Origin: an uncultured Clostridium sp.
GTDB lineage: Bacteria; Bacillota; Clostridia; Lachnospirales; Lachnospiraceae
Length of the DNA: 64,000 bases
Direction of reading: 5' to 3'
Assembly (NCBI GenBank): GCA_947178445.1
Contig: CAMWYJ010000003.1
Location: forward strand, 1 to 64,000
In this document: positions 46,636-54,549 of the stretch, in pieces
Position numbering within the stretch: the first letter of the stretch is position 1
Layout: every line of letters starts with the position of its first letter
The notes under the pieces: generated by a model
Seen by the model: only the letters and a program-made list of their open reading frames with translations
The model's database searches: none
Told to the model about the DNA's origin: nothing
Translations under genes and position numbers: made by a program

Positions 46636-48147
46636 TCACTGCTTATAATAGCTTAAGAAATCCCCCAGTTTTTTCACCGCATCCCCTAACACTTCTATAC
46701 GAGGCAGATAGACAACACGGAAATGATCCGGCTGTCCCCAGTTAAATCCTCCACCATGTATGATCAATAATTTCTTCTCCCTCAATAAATCAAGTGCAAA
46801 TCTCTCATCATCCACAATGTTGAACTTTTTTGTATCCATTTTCGGAAAAATGTAAAAAGCAGCCTTTGGCTTTACCGCACTGAGTCCCGGAATATCATTG
46901 AGCGCCTTGTATATAAACTCCCGCTGTTCGTAAATCCGTCCTCCCGGAACAATATAATTCTTTACACTCTGATGACCGCCAAGAGCCGTCTGTACAATGG
47001 ACTGCGCCGGTACATTCGAACAAAGCCGCATATTGGAAAGCATATTCAATCCCTCAATATAATCCTTTGCAACTGCCTTATTACCACTTAACACCATCCA
47101 GCCAATCCGGTATCCTGCAATCATATGAGACTTAGACAGCCCGCTAAAAGTAACGCAGAACAGGTCTGGCGCTAAAGAAGCAATCGAAGTGTGTTCTTCC
47201 TCATCCATAACCAGACGGTCATAAATTTCATCCGAAAAAATGATAAGCTCATTCTCACGTGCAATCTCCACAATCTGCTGTAAAATTTCCTTTGGATATA
47301 ATGCTCCCGTTGGATTATTCGGATTGATAAGAACAATAGCCTTCGTTCTATCATTTATTTTCTTTCTGATATCCCCTAAATCCGGATACCATTCTGCCTG
47401 TTCATCACAAATATAATGAACTGCCTTTCCACCTGCCAAGGTTACACAGGCCGTCCACAGCGGGTAATCCGGAGCCGGAACCAGTACCTCATCTCCATCA
47501 TCAAGCAGCGCTGACATACTCAGATTAATAAGCTCACTCACACCATTACCTGTGTAAATATCTTCTATCGATACATTCGGAATATTCTTAATCTGAGCAT
47601 ACTGCATAATGGCTTTTCTTGCAGAAAAAAGTCCCTTTGCCGCAGAATATCCTTCACAGTCTGTCAGTTGCCTCTGCATATCATATATCACTTCATCCGG
47701 TGTCCGAAACCCAAATGGAGCCGGATTGCCTATATTTAACTTTAAAACATTGACTCCGTTTTCTTCCATTCTCATCGCTTCATCTACAACCGGACCTCTC
47801 ACATCATATAATACATTGTTTAATTTCGATGATTTTTTGTATTCCCGCATATTCCTTTTCCTTTCTTTCAAAACATTCTCCTTCGAACTTTCTGCTGCAT
47901 TCTCCCTATACTCCGTAGTAAGCTCCGGTTCTTTTCCATATAACCACTGCATATCCACATTCAACACCTTCGCAAGAAATCCACCAATATTCTCTCTCGG
48001 AACACTTTTTCCGCTGACATATTGGCTAATCTGGCTCTTGCCAAGCTTGACTCCCTGTGCATCCGCTGCACGGAGCAGATCGACCTGCTTCATTCCCTGT
48101 CTGTTCATCGCTTCTTTGAATCTTTGTGCGAATATATTACCAGCCAT
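46636..48147 (-). CDS. XRE helix-turn-helix fused to class I aminotransferase
   Basis: A 503-aa fusion. Residues 5-70 are a Cro/C1-type helix-turn-helix (FAQRFKEAMNRQGMKQVDLL, GKSQISQYVSGKSVP). A linker of about 35 residues leads to a class I/II aminotransferase similar to AlaT (alanine/glutamate type). It has NPNNPTG, the PLP lysine in SGLSKSH, and a final RVVYLP with the carboxylate-binding arginine. MocR regulators fuse a GntR-type domain to an aminotransferase; here the DNA-binding part is XRE-like and the enzyme keeps its active-site residues. TGAACTTTT repeats upstream are candidate self-operators. Confidence 0.92.
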   Translation of the reverse strand: MAGNIFAQRFKEAMNRQGMKQVDLLRAADAQGVKLGKSQISQYVSGKSVPRENIGGFLAKVLNVDMQWLYGKEPELTTEYRENAAESSKENVLKERKRNMREYKKSSKLNNVLYDVRGPVVDEAMRMEENGVNVLKLNIGNPAPFGFRTPDEVIYDMQRQLTDCEGYSAAKGLFSARKAIMQYAQIKNIPNVSIEDIYTGNGVSELINLSMSALLDDGDEVLVPAPDYPLWTACVTLAGGKAVHYICDEQAEWYPDLGDIRKKINDRTKAIVLINPNNPTGALYPKEILQQIVEIARENELIIFSDEIYDRLVMDEEEHTSIASLAPDLFCVTFSGLSKSHMIAGYRIGWMVLSGNKAVAKDYIEGLNMLSNMRLCSNVPAQSIVQTALGGHQSVKNYIVPGGRIYEQREFIYKALNDIPGLSAVKPKAAFYIFPKMDTKKFNIVDDERFALDLLREKKLLIIHGGGFNWGQPDHFRVVYLPRIEVLGDAVKKLGDFLSYYKQ

Positions 48148-48175
48148 ATTCTTTCTCCTTCTTGATATATGCCCT

Positions 48176-48284
48176 AAAAGTTCATTTTTAACAAGAGCAT
48201 ATCACAGCGCGCCAAAAAGTTCAAGTTCTATTTCCCGTAAAATCTATATCAAGCAAAAAAGTTCAATATATTCAAAAAAGTTCA
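48176..48284. repeat. Four AAAAGTTCA repeats, candidate operators of the HTH-aminotransferase
   Basis: AAAAGTTCA occurs at 48176-48184, 48215-48223, 48257-48265 and 48276-48284, all in one orientation (TGAACTTTT toward the gene), in an interval of about 110 bases. One overlaps the predicted -35, one lies near the transcript start and the last overlaps the stop of yhhQ. Distances are 39, 42 and 19 bases, near multiples of ten or twenty. Confidence 0.75.
48196..48224 (-). promoter_or_regulatory. Promoter of the HTH-aminotransferase gene
   Basis: TTGAAC (48219-48224) and TATGCT (48196-48201) on the minus strand, spacer 17. The -35 lies within the second repeat. Both boxes are imperfect, as expected for a regulated promoter. 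Confidence 0.5.
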
Positions 48285-48979
48285 TTTTTGCCTTTCTCGG
48301 CAATTCTTCTTGCCATATACACAAAAGGTGTATCAAGCAGACTTGTAGCCACAAAAATGGCATAGCTTGACAGGCAAATGCTTATAAGCACTGACATATC
48401 ATACATTCCAAGAAAGGCGCCAAAGGTATAAAGTACCGTATTAAGTAACTGGGAAATCAGAGTGGAACCATTGTTCCGAAGCCAGAGGAACCTTCTCGAA
48501 TCCCCAAATTTCTTCTTCGTAAACTCCCACCATTTGTGGTATGCCCACACATCAAACCGCTGTGATATTGCATAAACCAACAGGCTTGCCAGCAACAGCC
48601 TTGGAGTGTTCAAAAAAATAGTCTCGAAAGCTGGTCTTGCCCAATCTTCTTTCGAAGGTGTGTAAAGCAGCCATGACTGAGACAGCAAAATAAAAAACAC
48701 AGATGTCACAATTCCCATGTTGACTGCCCTTGCGGCATCCTTTTTACCCGCCGTCTCACTTAAAATATCTGTTACAAGAAACGTGGAAGCAAACAATATG
48801 TTTCCAAGCGTCTGTTCCATTCCAAAGGCTCTGATCATAATCAATACCTCAATATTTGCCGTAACTGTTGCAAACACGGTCCAGCAGTAGAGTCCTGTTT
48901 TTCCAAACCATTTATACACAAACAAAACCCCCCCATATATTACAAGAAGTGATACAATCAGTAATAGTTCATTATTCAT
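48272..48979 (-). CDS. yhhQ: Queuosine precursor transporter, YhhQ/VUT family
   Basis: A 235-aa membrane protein with about six helices. The family motifs TFLVTDILSETAGKKDA (residues about 65-82) and SQRFDVWAYH are conserved, as is the C-terminal part that ends in SSYAIFVATSLLDTPFVY. YhhQ proteins import preQ0/preQ1 or queuine. ATG overlaps the stop of the upstream radical SAM gene (ATGA), so the two are translationally coupled. That pairing matches the salvage type in which imported queuine is processed by a radical SAM lyase. Confidence 0.9.
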   Translation of the reverse strand: MNNELLLIVSLLVIYGGVLFVYKWFGKTGLYCWTVFATVTANIEVLIMIRAFGMEQTLGNILFASTFLVTDILSETAGKKDAARAVNMGIVTSVFFILLSQSWLLYTPSKEDWARPAFETIFLNTPRLLLASLLVYAISQRFDVWAYHKWWEFTKKKFGDSRRFLWLRNNGSTLISQLLNTVLYTFGAFLGMYDMSVLISICLSSYAIFVATSLLDTPFVYMARRIAEKGKNELF

Positions 48980-49719
48980 TTTCCATCCACCCTTTCATAC
49001 TTATCTCCAACACCAAATGCCGTATTTTCCATAAGAATATCCACTCGGTCATTGTCAATATATCTGTCATACAGTTCCCTTCTAAATACTCGTATTACTT
49101 CTGCATCCGGTTTGATTTTTGTAGAATTTTCAACCATAATATTAATGCAAATCCGCTCAAAATACTGCAATCCGATTTTAATGTCTTTCTGCATAGACTC
49201 TGATGTCTGCCCTTTTAGTCCAAAAAGCAGACATATCTCATCAGCATATTTTGCAATCTCTTCCGGCGAATCCGAATCAATCCCCTTCATCAGAAGTCTT
49301 TCCCGGTATCCACTGTCAAAGGTCTCAACTCCAAGCTTAACCTTCACCAGAATATCTTCCTCTGCAAAATAATTACGCACTTTCCAAATCTCATCCTTAT
49401 ACATCCAATGAATTTCCACGTGCAGCTCATGGATCTGTTTTGCCACGCACACCTGTCGGATTTGCGCAATGGTCTTTAAATCCAGTTCTACGAAGCTTCC
49501 CGAATTAATAACTTCAAGCTTACCAAAACATCCAGTAACCTTTTGCAATTCCTGTTCATTTAACCGATAATTTGCCTCATCATCCCTCGAGAAATCCAGG
49601 TGGTAATCACAAAAGCTGCATCTACGCCATCCACAACCTCTGCCTCGAAGAAGCAGAATCTCTCTTGGATTCTTCTGATGAATGACACTATATCGCTTTT
49701 CTGGCTCTGAAACACTCAT
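48976..49719 (-). CDS. Radical SAM protein, probable queuine-salvage enzyme
   Basis: A 247-aa radical SAM-like protein with its cluster cysteines at 29, 34 and 37 (GRGCGWRRCSFCDYH), a CX4CX2C spacing instead of the usual CX3CX2C. The rest fits a partial TIM barrel (INSGSFVELD; KLGVETFDSGYRERL). The four-base overlap with the queuosine-precursor transporter gene suggests a queuine lyase like QueL of Clostridioides difficile; that assignment rests on context and on my memory of that family. ATG at 49719 is chosen because AGGGGAG precedes it. Confidence 0.8.
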   Translation of the reverse strand: MSVSEPEKRYSVIHQKNPREILLLRGRGCGWRRCSFCDYHLDFSRDDEANYRLNEQELQKVTGCFGKLEVINSGSFVELDLKTIAQIRQVCVAKQIHELHVEIHWMYKDEIWKVRNYFAEEDILVKVKLGVETFDSGYRERLLMKGIDSDSPEEIAKYADEICLLFGLKGQTSESMQKDIKIGLQYFERICINIMVENSTKIKPDAEVIRVFRRELYDRYIDNDRVDILMENTAFGVGDKYERVDGK

Positions 49720-49787
49720 TTCAACACTCCCCTCTGTCATTTCTCCCAATATTGGCTATCGCAAAATACTTACCTGTTCTTATAGCA

Positions 49788-49822
49788 TAAAAAAGGAGTA
49801 CGCTAAGAAATAAGCATACTCC
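49788..49822 (-). terminator. Terminator after the EAL-domain gene
   Basis: On the minus strand GGAGTATGCT pairs with AGCGTACTCC (one G-U), followed by TTTTTTATG. It separates the diguanylate-related gene from the queuine-salvage pair. Confidence 0.85.
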
Positions 49823-49941
49823 AAATATACAATCAATCCCTTAGTTTTGTTTATAGACAGGATGGTTTCGAACTGTCTTATGTAATTCTTCTCATTTAAC
49901 AGCTTGTATCACAATATATAAGGATTCATTTCAAGCCTCTG

Positions 49942-51780
49942 TCAACCCTGCAACAGGGCAAAAAAATCTTCCACTGGCATTGGCTTTGCATAGTAATATC
50001 CCTGTACCAGATCACAACCAATTCTCCGAAGAACATCCACCTGCTCCTCTGTCTCTACCCCCTCTGCCAAAAGACCAAGCCCTAAACGGTCTGCCATCGT
50101 GACAACCTGCTCTAAGATTAATTTCCCCTTGTCAGATACCATCATATTTTCAATAAACTTTTTATCCAGCTTGACCACATCAAATGGTGTCTCTAACAAA
50201 ATGTTCAGGGACGAATAACCACTTCCAAAATCATCCATTAAAAGTTTAAATCCTTTTTCTTTTAATTCATAAGCCTTCTTGCTAATCTGCTGGTCATTTA
50301 CCGTCTCTGTAATCTCAAGCTCTAAAAGCTCCTTTTTAATTCCATTTTCTTCAATAATCTTCTTTAACACATCCTTACAGTTGTCATCCTGTAAGTGTAC
50401 CCTGGACACATTGACGGAAACAGGACAGTCTGTTACCCCCATCTCTGCGCACTGCCTGATAAATGCCGCTGCTTCGGACCAGATAAAATAATCTACCTCC
50501 TTGATGAATCCATTTTCTTCAATCGCCGGAATAAACTCATTGGGATAAATCATCCCACGCTCCGGATGAATCCACCTTACCAATGCCTCCGCACCTACAA
50601 TCTGATTCTTTGTAATGGAAAACTTAGGTTGCAGATACATTTTGAACTGGTGATCCGCAATAGCAGTCTGCATACTCTCTTCAATAAACTTCCTCGAATA
50701 TAACAGTTCTTTAAACTGCTCCTTATAAAAGAGAATGTTCGTCACCACATTATTCTTAGCAGCCTTTCTCGCCATTGCAGCACGGTCTTCCATCTGCCGC
50801 AGTTCCATGTTCTTATCTTCTACCGAGTATACACCATAGGAAAGCTGAAGCCGCACATTCTTAAAAGAGGATATATTATCATCAACCTTATGAATGAATG
50901 CCATCAAATCCTCTTCTGTCTCATACTCTGTGACAATCATAAACACATCACTTCGAGGGTTCAAATAATACTGTTTTTCATTACATATACTTTTTAACTG
51001 GTCAATGATAAAATAAAGAATCTCATCCCCAAACCGCTCGCCGTATAAATCGTTAATAATCTTAAATCTGCGGATATCAAATTGAATAAATGCAATTGGC
51101 TTCCTCGAACTATACACCAGCTCTCCCACATTCCGGCGGAACCGGTACTTGCGATTATTTCGTTTCATAACATCCTGCACTTCATCATGATCCGCAAACT
51201 TCTCCAAATTCCATTTATCTGCATCCGTTCTGCCACTTTCTTTCATCAAAGCAGCAGCCTCCTGCTTTTCTCTCTGAAGATCCTGCATTTCCTGCTCATA
51301 TTCTGCCATCATAGCAGCATTTTCAGCCATTTCCCGATCATGCTCCGCAAGCATCTCCTCTAAAATATCAATACTGTGATTGATAGCACGGGGACACTTC
51401 TTTAGGATAAGTCCTGCCTGCTTAATAATTTTCTGACCTTCCGCAGTTTTGATATCCTGCGCTAAAATATCTCTGCAAAGGGTATCTCCACACATACGCT
51501 TCTTAAACTCATCAATAAATTCCCGCGTTTTTTTGTTGCCATACATTTCCAATTCCCGGTTCTGCGCATTATAAAAACCAAATGCCATGCCAAGTATCAT
51601 AAGGGACGCACTGATACAGCCGCACACTTCACCCTGCCGCATACCGGCACCAAAACAGGTGCTGACCTTGAATGCAGTTTTTAAGTCAATATCAAAATCC
51701 TCTGCAAATGCCCCAAACAGCGCTTGTGAGCAGTGATACTGCTGACGCAAAAGCGTATCCGCCTTCTCTTTATGTGTCAA
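49942..51780 (-). CDS. C_GCAxxG_C_C domain fused to degenerate GGDEF and EAL domains
   Basis: A 612-aa soluble protein. Residues 8-130 match the C_GCAxxG_C_C family (Cys17, Cys42, CGC at 53-55, then MCGDTLC and KKCP), a probable redox or metal-binding fold. A coiled coil follows. The GGDEF domain (about 215-345) has RSDVF instead of GGDEF, so it should not make c-di-GMP. The EAL domain (about 375-612) keeps EALVR, NVS, LEITET, DDFGSGYSSL, KLDKKF, EGVE and QGYYYAKP, so c-di-GMP cleavage is likely. No membrane segment. Confidence 0.92.
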   Translation of the reverse strand: MTHKEKADTLLRQQYHCSQALFGAFAEDFDIDLKTAFKVSTCFGAGMRQGEVCGCISASLMILGMAFGFYNAQNRELEMYGNKKTREFIDEFKKRMCGDTLCRDILAQDIKTAEGQKIIKQAGLILKKCPRAINHSIDILEEMLAEHDREMAENAAMMAEYEQEMQDLQREKQEAAALMKESGRTDADKWNLEKFADHDEVQDVMKRNNRKYRFRRNVGELVYSSRKPIAFIQFDIRRFKIINDLYGERFGDEILYFIIDQLKSICNEKQYYLNPRSDVFMIVTEYETEEDLMAFIHKVDDNISSFKNVRLQLSYGVYSVEDKNMELRQMEDRAAMARKAAKNNVVTNILFYKEQFKELLYSRKFIEESMQTAIADHQFKMYLQPKFSITKNQIVGAEALVRWIHPERGMIYPNEFIPAIEENGFIKEVDYFIWSEAAAFIRQCAEMGVTDCPVSVNVSRVHLQDDNCKDVLKKIIEENGIKKELLELEITETVNDQQISKKAYELKEKGFKLLMDDFGSGYSSLNILLETPFDVVKLDKKFIENMMVSDKGKLILEQVVTMADRLGLGLLAEGVETEEQVDVLRRIGCDLVQGYYYAKPMPVEDFFALLQG

Positions 51781-51949
51781 AATGAGCCCCCCTTATTAAA
51801 TATGTCTTCATATGGCAAAACAGTATGCTACCGTATGCACAGGTCATTAAGTATCCAATATAATGAATTTCTTCTCTAGTATTTTACCATATACCACCTT
51901 GTTTTGTGAAGTAAATCCCTTACATTTCTTTCAAAAAACAGAAAATACT

Positions 51950-52579
51950 CTACTGTTTACCCCTGATAAAATTGGTAGTCACGACTTTCTGGGATTTCGG
52001 CAATTCTACCCCAGTGTTTCTTCCCGCCTCAAAGCATTTTAACATCCAGGCGAGATTGTAACCGATATTTCGCATAGTCTGTAATCCCTCCTCATCCTTT
52101 CGCACTTCCTCTGCCCTGTTGCCATGCACCATATTCCAATATGTGGAACCTACCGTTGGCATCTGGGAAATCCCTAAATATTTCTGTAAGACATCTAAGG
52201 ATGCCGTTGTTCCCGCCCGTCTTGCAGAGGCAACAACCGCTGCCGGCTTAAAACGGAAGGATGCTCCACTGCTGTAAAACACTCTGTCCAGGAACGAAAG
52301 AATTCTTCCGCTTGGATGTGCATAATATACTGGTGTTCCGAAGACAAAACCATCTGCTTCCTTTGCTTTTTTTACAAATTCATTTACCGCATCATCAGAA
52401 AAAACACACCCTTCTGGCGTACACTGCCCACACCCGATACAATCTCTCACCGGTCCTGCACCAATCTGAAAAATTTCATACTCAATTCCCTCAGCCTCTA
52501 ATACCGTTCCAATCTCTTTTAATGCCGTATAGGTACAGCCTGCCTGATTCGAACTTCCATTTAACATCAACACTTTCAT
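51950..52579 (-). CDS. FMN-dependent flavodoxin-like reductase
   Basis: A 209-aa NADPH-dependent FMN reductase/iron-sulfur flavoprotein relative. LNGSSNQAGCTYTAL is the FMN phosphate loop and GTPVYYAHPSGRILSFLDR the second FMN contact. CIGCGQCTPEGC gives four cysteines close together, which in the ISF family holds a 4Fe-4S cluster; the spacing here (CX2CX2CX4C) would suit one. It lies between the membrane spermidine-synthase-like gene and the EAL gene, all on the minus strand. The electron partner is unknown. Confidence 0.88.
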   Translation of the reverse strand: MKVLMLNGSSNQAGCTYTALKEIGTVLEAEGIEYEIFQIGAGPVRDCIGCGQCTPEGCVFSDDAVNEFVKKAKEADGFVFGTPVYYAHPSGRILSFLDRVFYSSGASFRFKPAAVVASARRAGTTASLDVLQKYLGISQMPTVGSTYWNMVHGNRAEEVRKDEEGLQTMRNIGYNLAWMLKCFEAGRNTGVELPKSQKVVTTNFIRGKQ

Positions 52580-52651
52580 CTTTATACCTCCTTTGGCGGT
52601 TTTACCGCATATGTTTCATCCACCATACATCGTATGCTCGCTTTTACCGCT

Positions 52652-54256
52652 TCATAATAGCTTATCTAAAAGTCCTTTAATTCCCTGCTCCTCAAAAATC
52701 CCCTTGTAATAGGCCACCTCATCCTTAATAATCTCGTCAATCACTTTCATGCCTAAAAGCTCTACTGGTGCCTTATCATCTGTCATGATATATTCTCCTG
52801 CCTCATATGCACAAAGATTATCAGAAACCATTGACATCATCTCCGCAAAACCTGTCATTTCCATACTTTGTATATGCGCCTCCAGATTTTCCAGCATCGC
52901 CTTGTTGTCACAAGCAAATAATTCTCTGTTTGTAGAATATTTTACATCTACTGTATACACTTCACCAAATACGGAAGAAATGGTATCTGCCAGATACTGG
53001 TTGATACTACCCTTTACATTTCCCTTCATGTTCATATTTACAACCATGACACCACCTTCATTCAAATGCTCTTTTACAAGAGTAAAAAATTCAACAGATG
53101 ACATCTGAAAAGGAATTGTAATGTCCTGATAAGCATCCACCATGATTACATCATATTTTTTATCTATTGCATTTAAAAATGCCCTGCCATCATAGGTCGT
53201 AACCTTGATATCCTCAGACAGCTCAAAATATTCCCGTGCCAATTCCGTAATCCGTTCATCAATCTCCACCCCCTCCACAAACATCGCACCAAAATAACGG
53301 TTGCACTGGGTTGCATAAGTTCCGGTTCCCATTCCAAGAATCAACACTTCGCAGTCCTTTGGATTCTCCTTTTCTGTCATAAGGGGAGCTGCCATAGCAT
53401 AATCATAATACATTCCCGTAAGCGATTCGTTCTTCATCAGCACGGACTGCACGCCAAATAAGACATTCGTCGAGAGTACCACCTGCTGTTCATTTTCCTT
53501 TACCTGCAAATAATTATATACCGACTCTCCCTCATAGGTTAAATCAGAATCCCAAAATGCAAAATGGCTGGAATATCCAAAAACACAGCATACAAGAAAC
53601 AATATTATCGCCACTGCTATTTTCACCTTTTTTTGTTTCACACTAAGAAAATAGCAGATGGATAACGCAAGTAAAATACCTGCAAATATTAAAAAGGTAA
53701 TTGAAGTTCCCACTGCCGGAATCGTTACAAAGGTTGGTACAAAAGTTCCAATAATCGAACCAATCGTATTAAACGCCCCAAGTGTTCCCACCGTCTTACC
53801 ACTTTCATCCAAACTATCTACCGAATATTTCGCCAAAGACGGCGTCACCGTGCCAAGCAAAAATAATGGAAAGACAAAAACCAGCACACAGGCAGCAAAC
53901 GCTGCCCATATCAGAAAATTACTGTTCACAGTAAAAATCAGCAATGCCGAAACACCTAAAATAATATATTTTCCAACAACTGGAATCATTGCGATCCAAA
54001 CACCTGCAATAATCATTCTTCCGTAAAGCTTATCCGGATCTGGTGTCTTATCTGCACTCTTCCCTCCATAAATATTACCTAGTGCCATGGCAATCATTAT
54101 TGTTCCAATTATAATCGTCCATACAATCTGGGAAGAGCTGAAATATGGAGCCAGCAACCTGCTGGCTCCAAGCTCTACTGCCATCACCGACATTCCTGCA
54201 AAAAACTCTGTTATATACAAAAAATATTTGTTCTTCAATATTGCTGGTTTTTCCAT
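52652..54256 (-). CDS. Membrane protein with C-terminal spermidine-synthase-like domain
   Basis: A 534-aa fusion: seven or more membrane helices at residues 10-240 (YITEFFAGMSVMAVELGASR is the first), then an external or cytosolic linker and a Rossmann methyltransferase-like domain of the SpeE fold (EVLILGMGTGTYA, VEIDERI, YDVIMVDAYQD). The acidic catalytic residue pair of spermidine synthase is present in part (DAYQD). Such fused proteins are widespread in bacteria and unproven as polyamine enzymes. ATG at 54256 has AAGGAGATGGA before it. Single gene, with a 72-base gap to the flavoprotein gene. Confidence 0.85.
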   Translation of the reverse strand: MEKPAILKNKYFLYITEFFAGMSVMAVELGASRLLAPYFSSSQIVWTIIIGTIMIAMALGNIYGGKSADKTPDPDKLYGRMIIAGVWIAMIPVVGKYIILGVSALLIFTVNSNFLIWAAFAACVLVFVFPLFLLGTVTPSLAKYSVDSLDESGKTVGTLGAFNTIGSIIGTFVPTFVTIPAVGTSITFLIFAGILLALSICYFLSVKQKKVKIAVAIILFLVCCVFGYSSHFAFWDSDLTYEGESVYNYLQVKENEQQVVLSTNVLFGVQSVLMKNESLTGMYYDYAMAAPLMTEKENPKDCEVLILGMGTGTYATQCNRYFGAMFVEGVEIDERITELAREYFELSEDIKVTTYDGRAFLNAIDKKYDVIMVDAYQDITIPFQMSSVEFFTLVKEHLNEGGVMVVNMNMKGNVKGSINQYLADTISSVFGEVYTVDVKYSTNRELFACDNKAMLENLEAHIQSMEMTGFAEMMSMVSDNLCAYEAGEYIMTDDKAPVELLGMKVIDEIIKDEVAYYKGIFEEQGIKGLLDKLL

Positions 54257-54274
54257 TCCATCTCCTTGTACCAC

Positions 54275-54549
54275 AGACTCTGCTCCTTACCAAGCCGCAT
54301 ACATTTTCCTTTTCCTAAATTCTTTAATAGTAACACTATCATTATGTTACAAGAATTTCCCCATCTTTACAAGTCTTAGTTTTATAAGACAATCGTTTAA
54401 TGCTTTATTATTTTTCACTTCTGAATAGACAGCATAAGGCAGGTGCCACCATCATTGGGAGACGGTACACCTGCCCTATACCTGTTTACCAGCGGAATAT
54501 AAAACACAGATCAAACGTCCGTTTAAAACGGAGCATATTTATTTCCTCA
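54275..54549. other. Intergenic DNA downstream of fruA
   Basis: Contains a GGCAGGTG/CACCTGCC inverted repeat (54438-54445 and 54468-54475, loop 22) and a CCGTTT/AAACGG one near 54520-54532. Either could stop fru transcription, although neither has a T-run on the minus strand. No gene. Confidence 0.4.
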
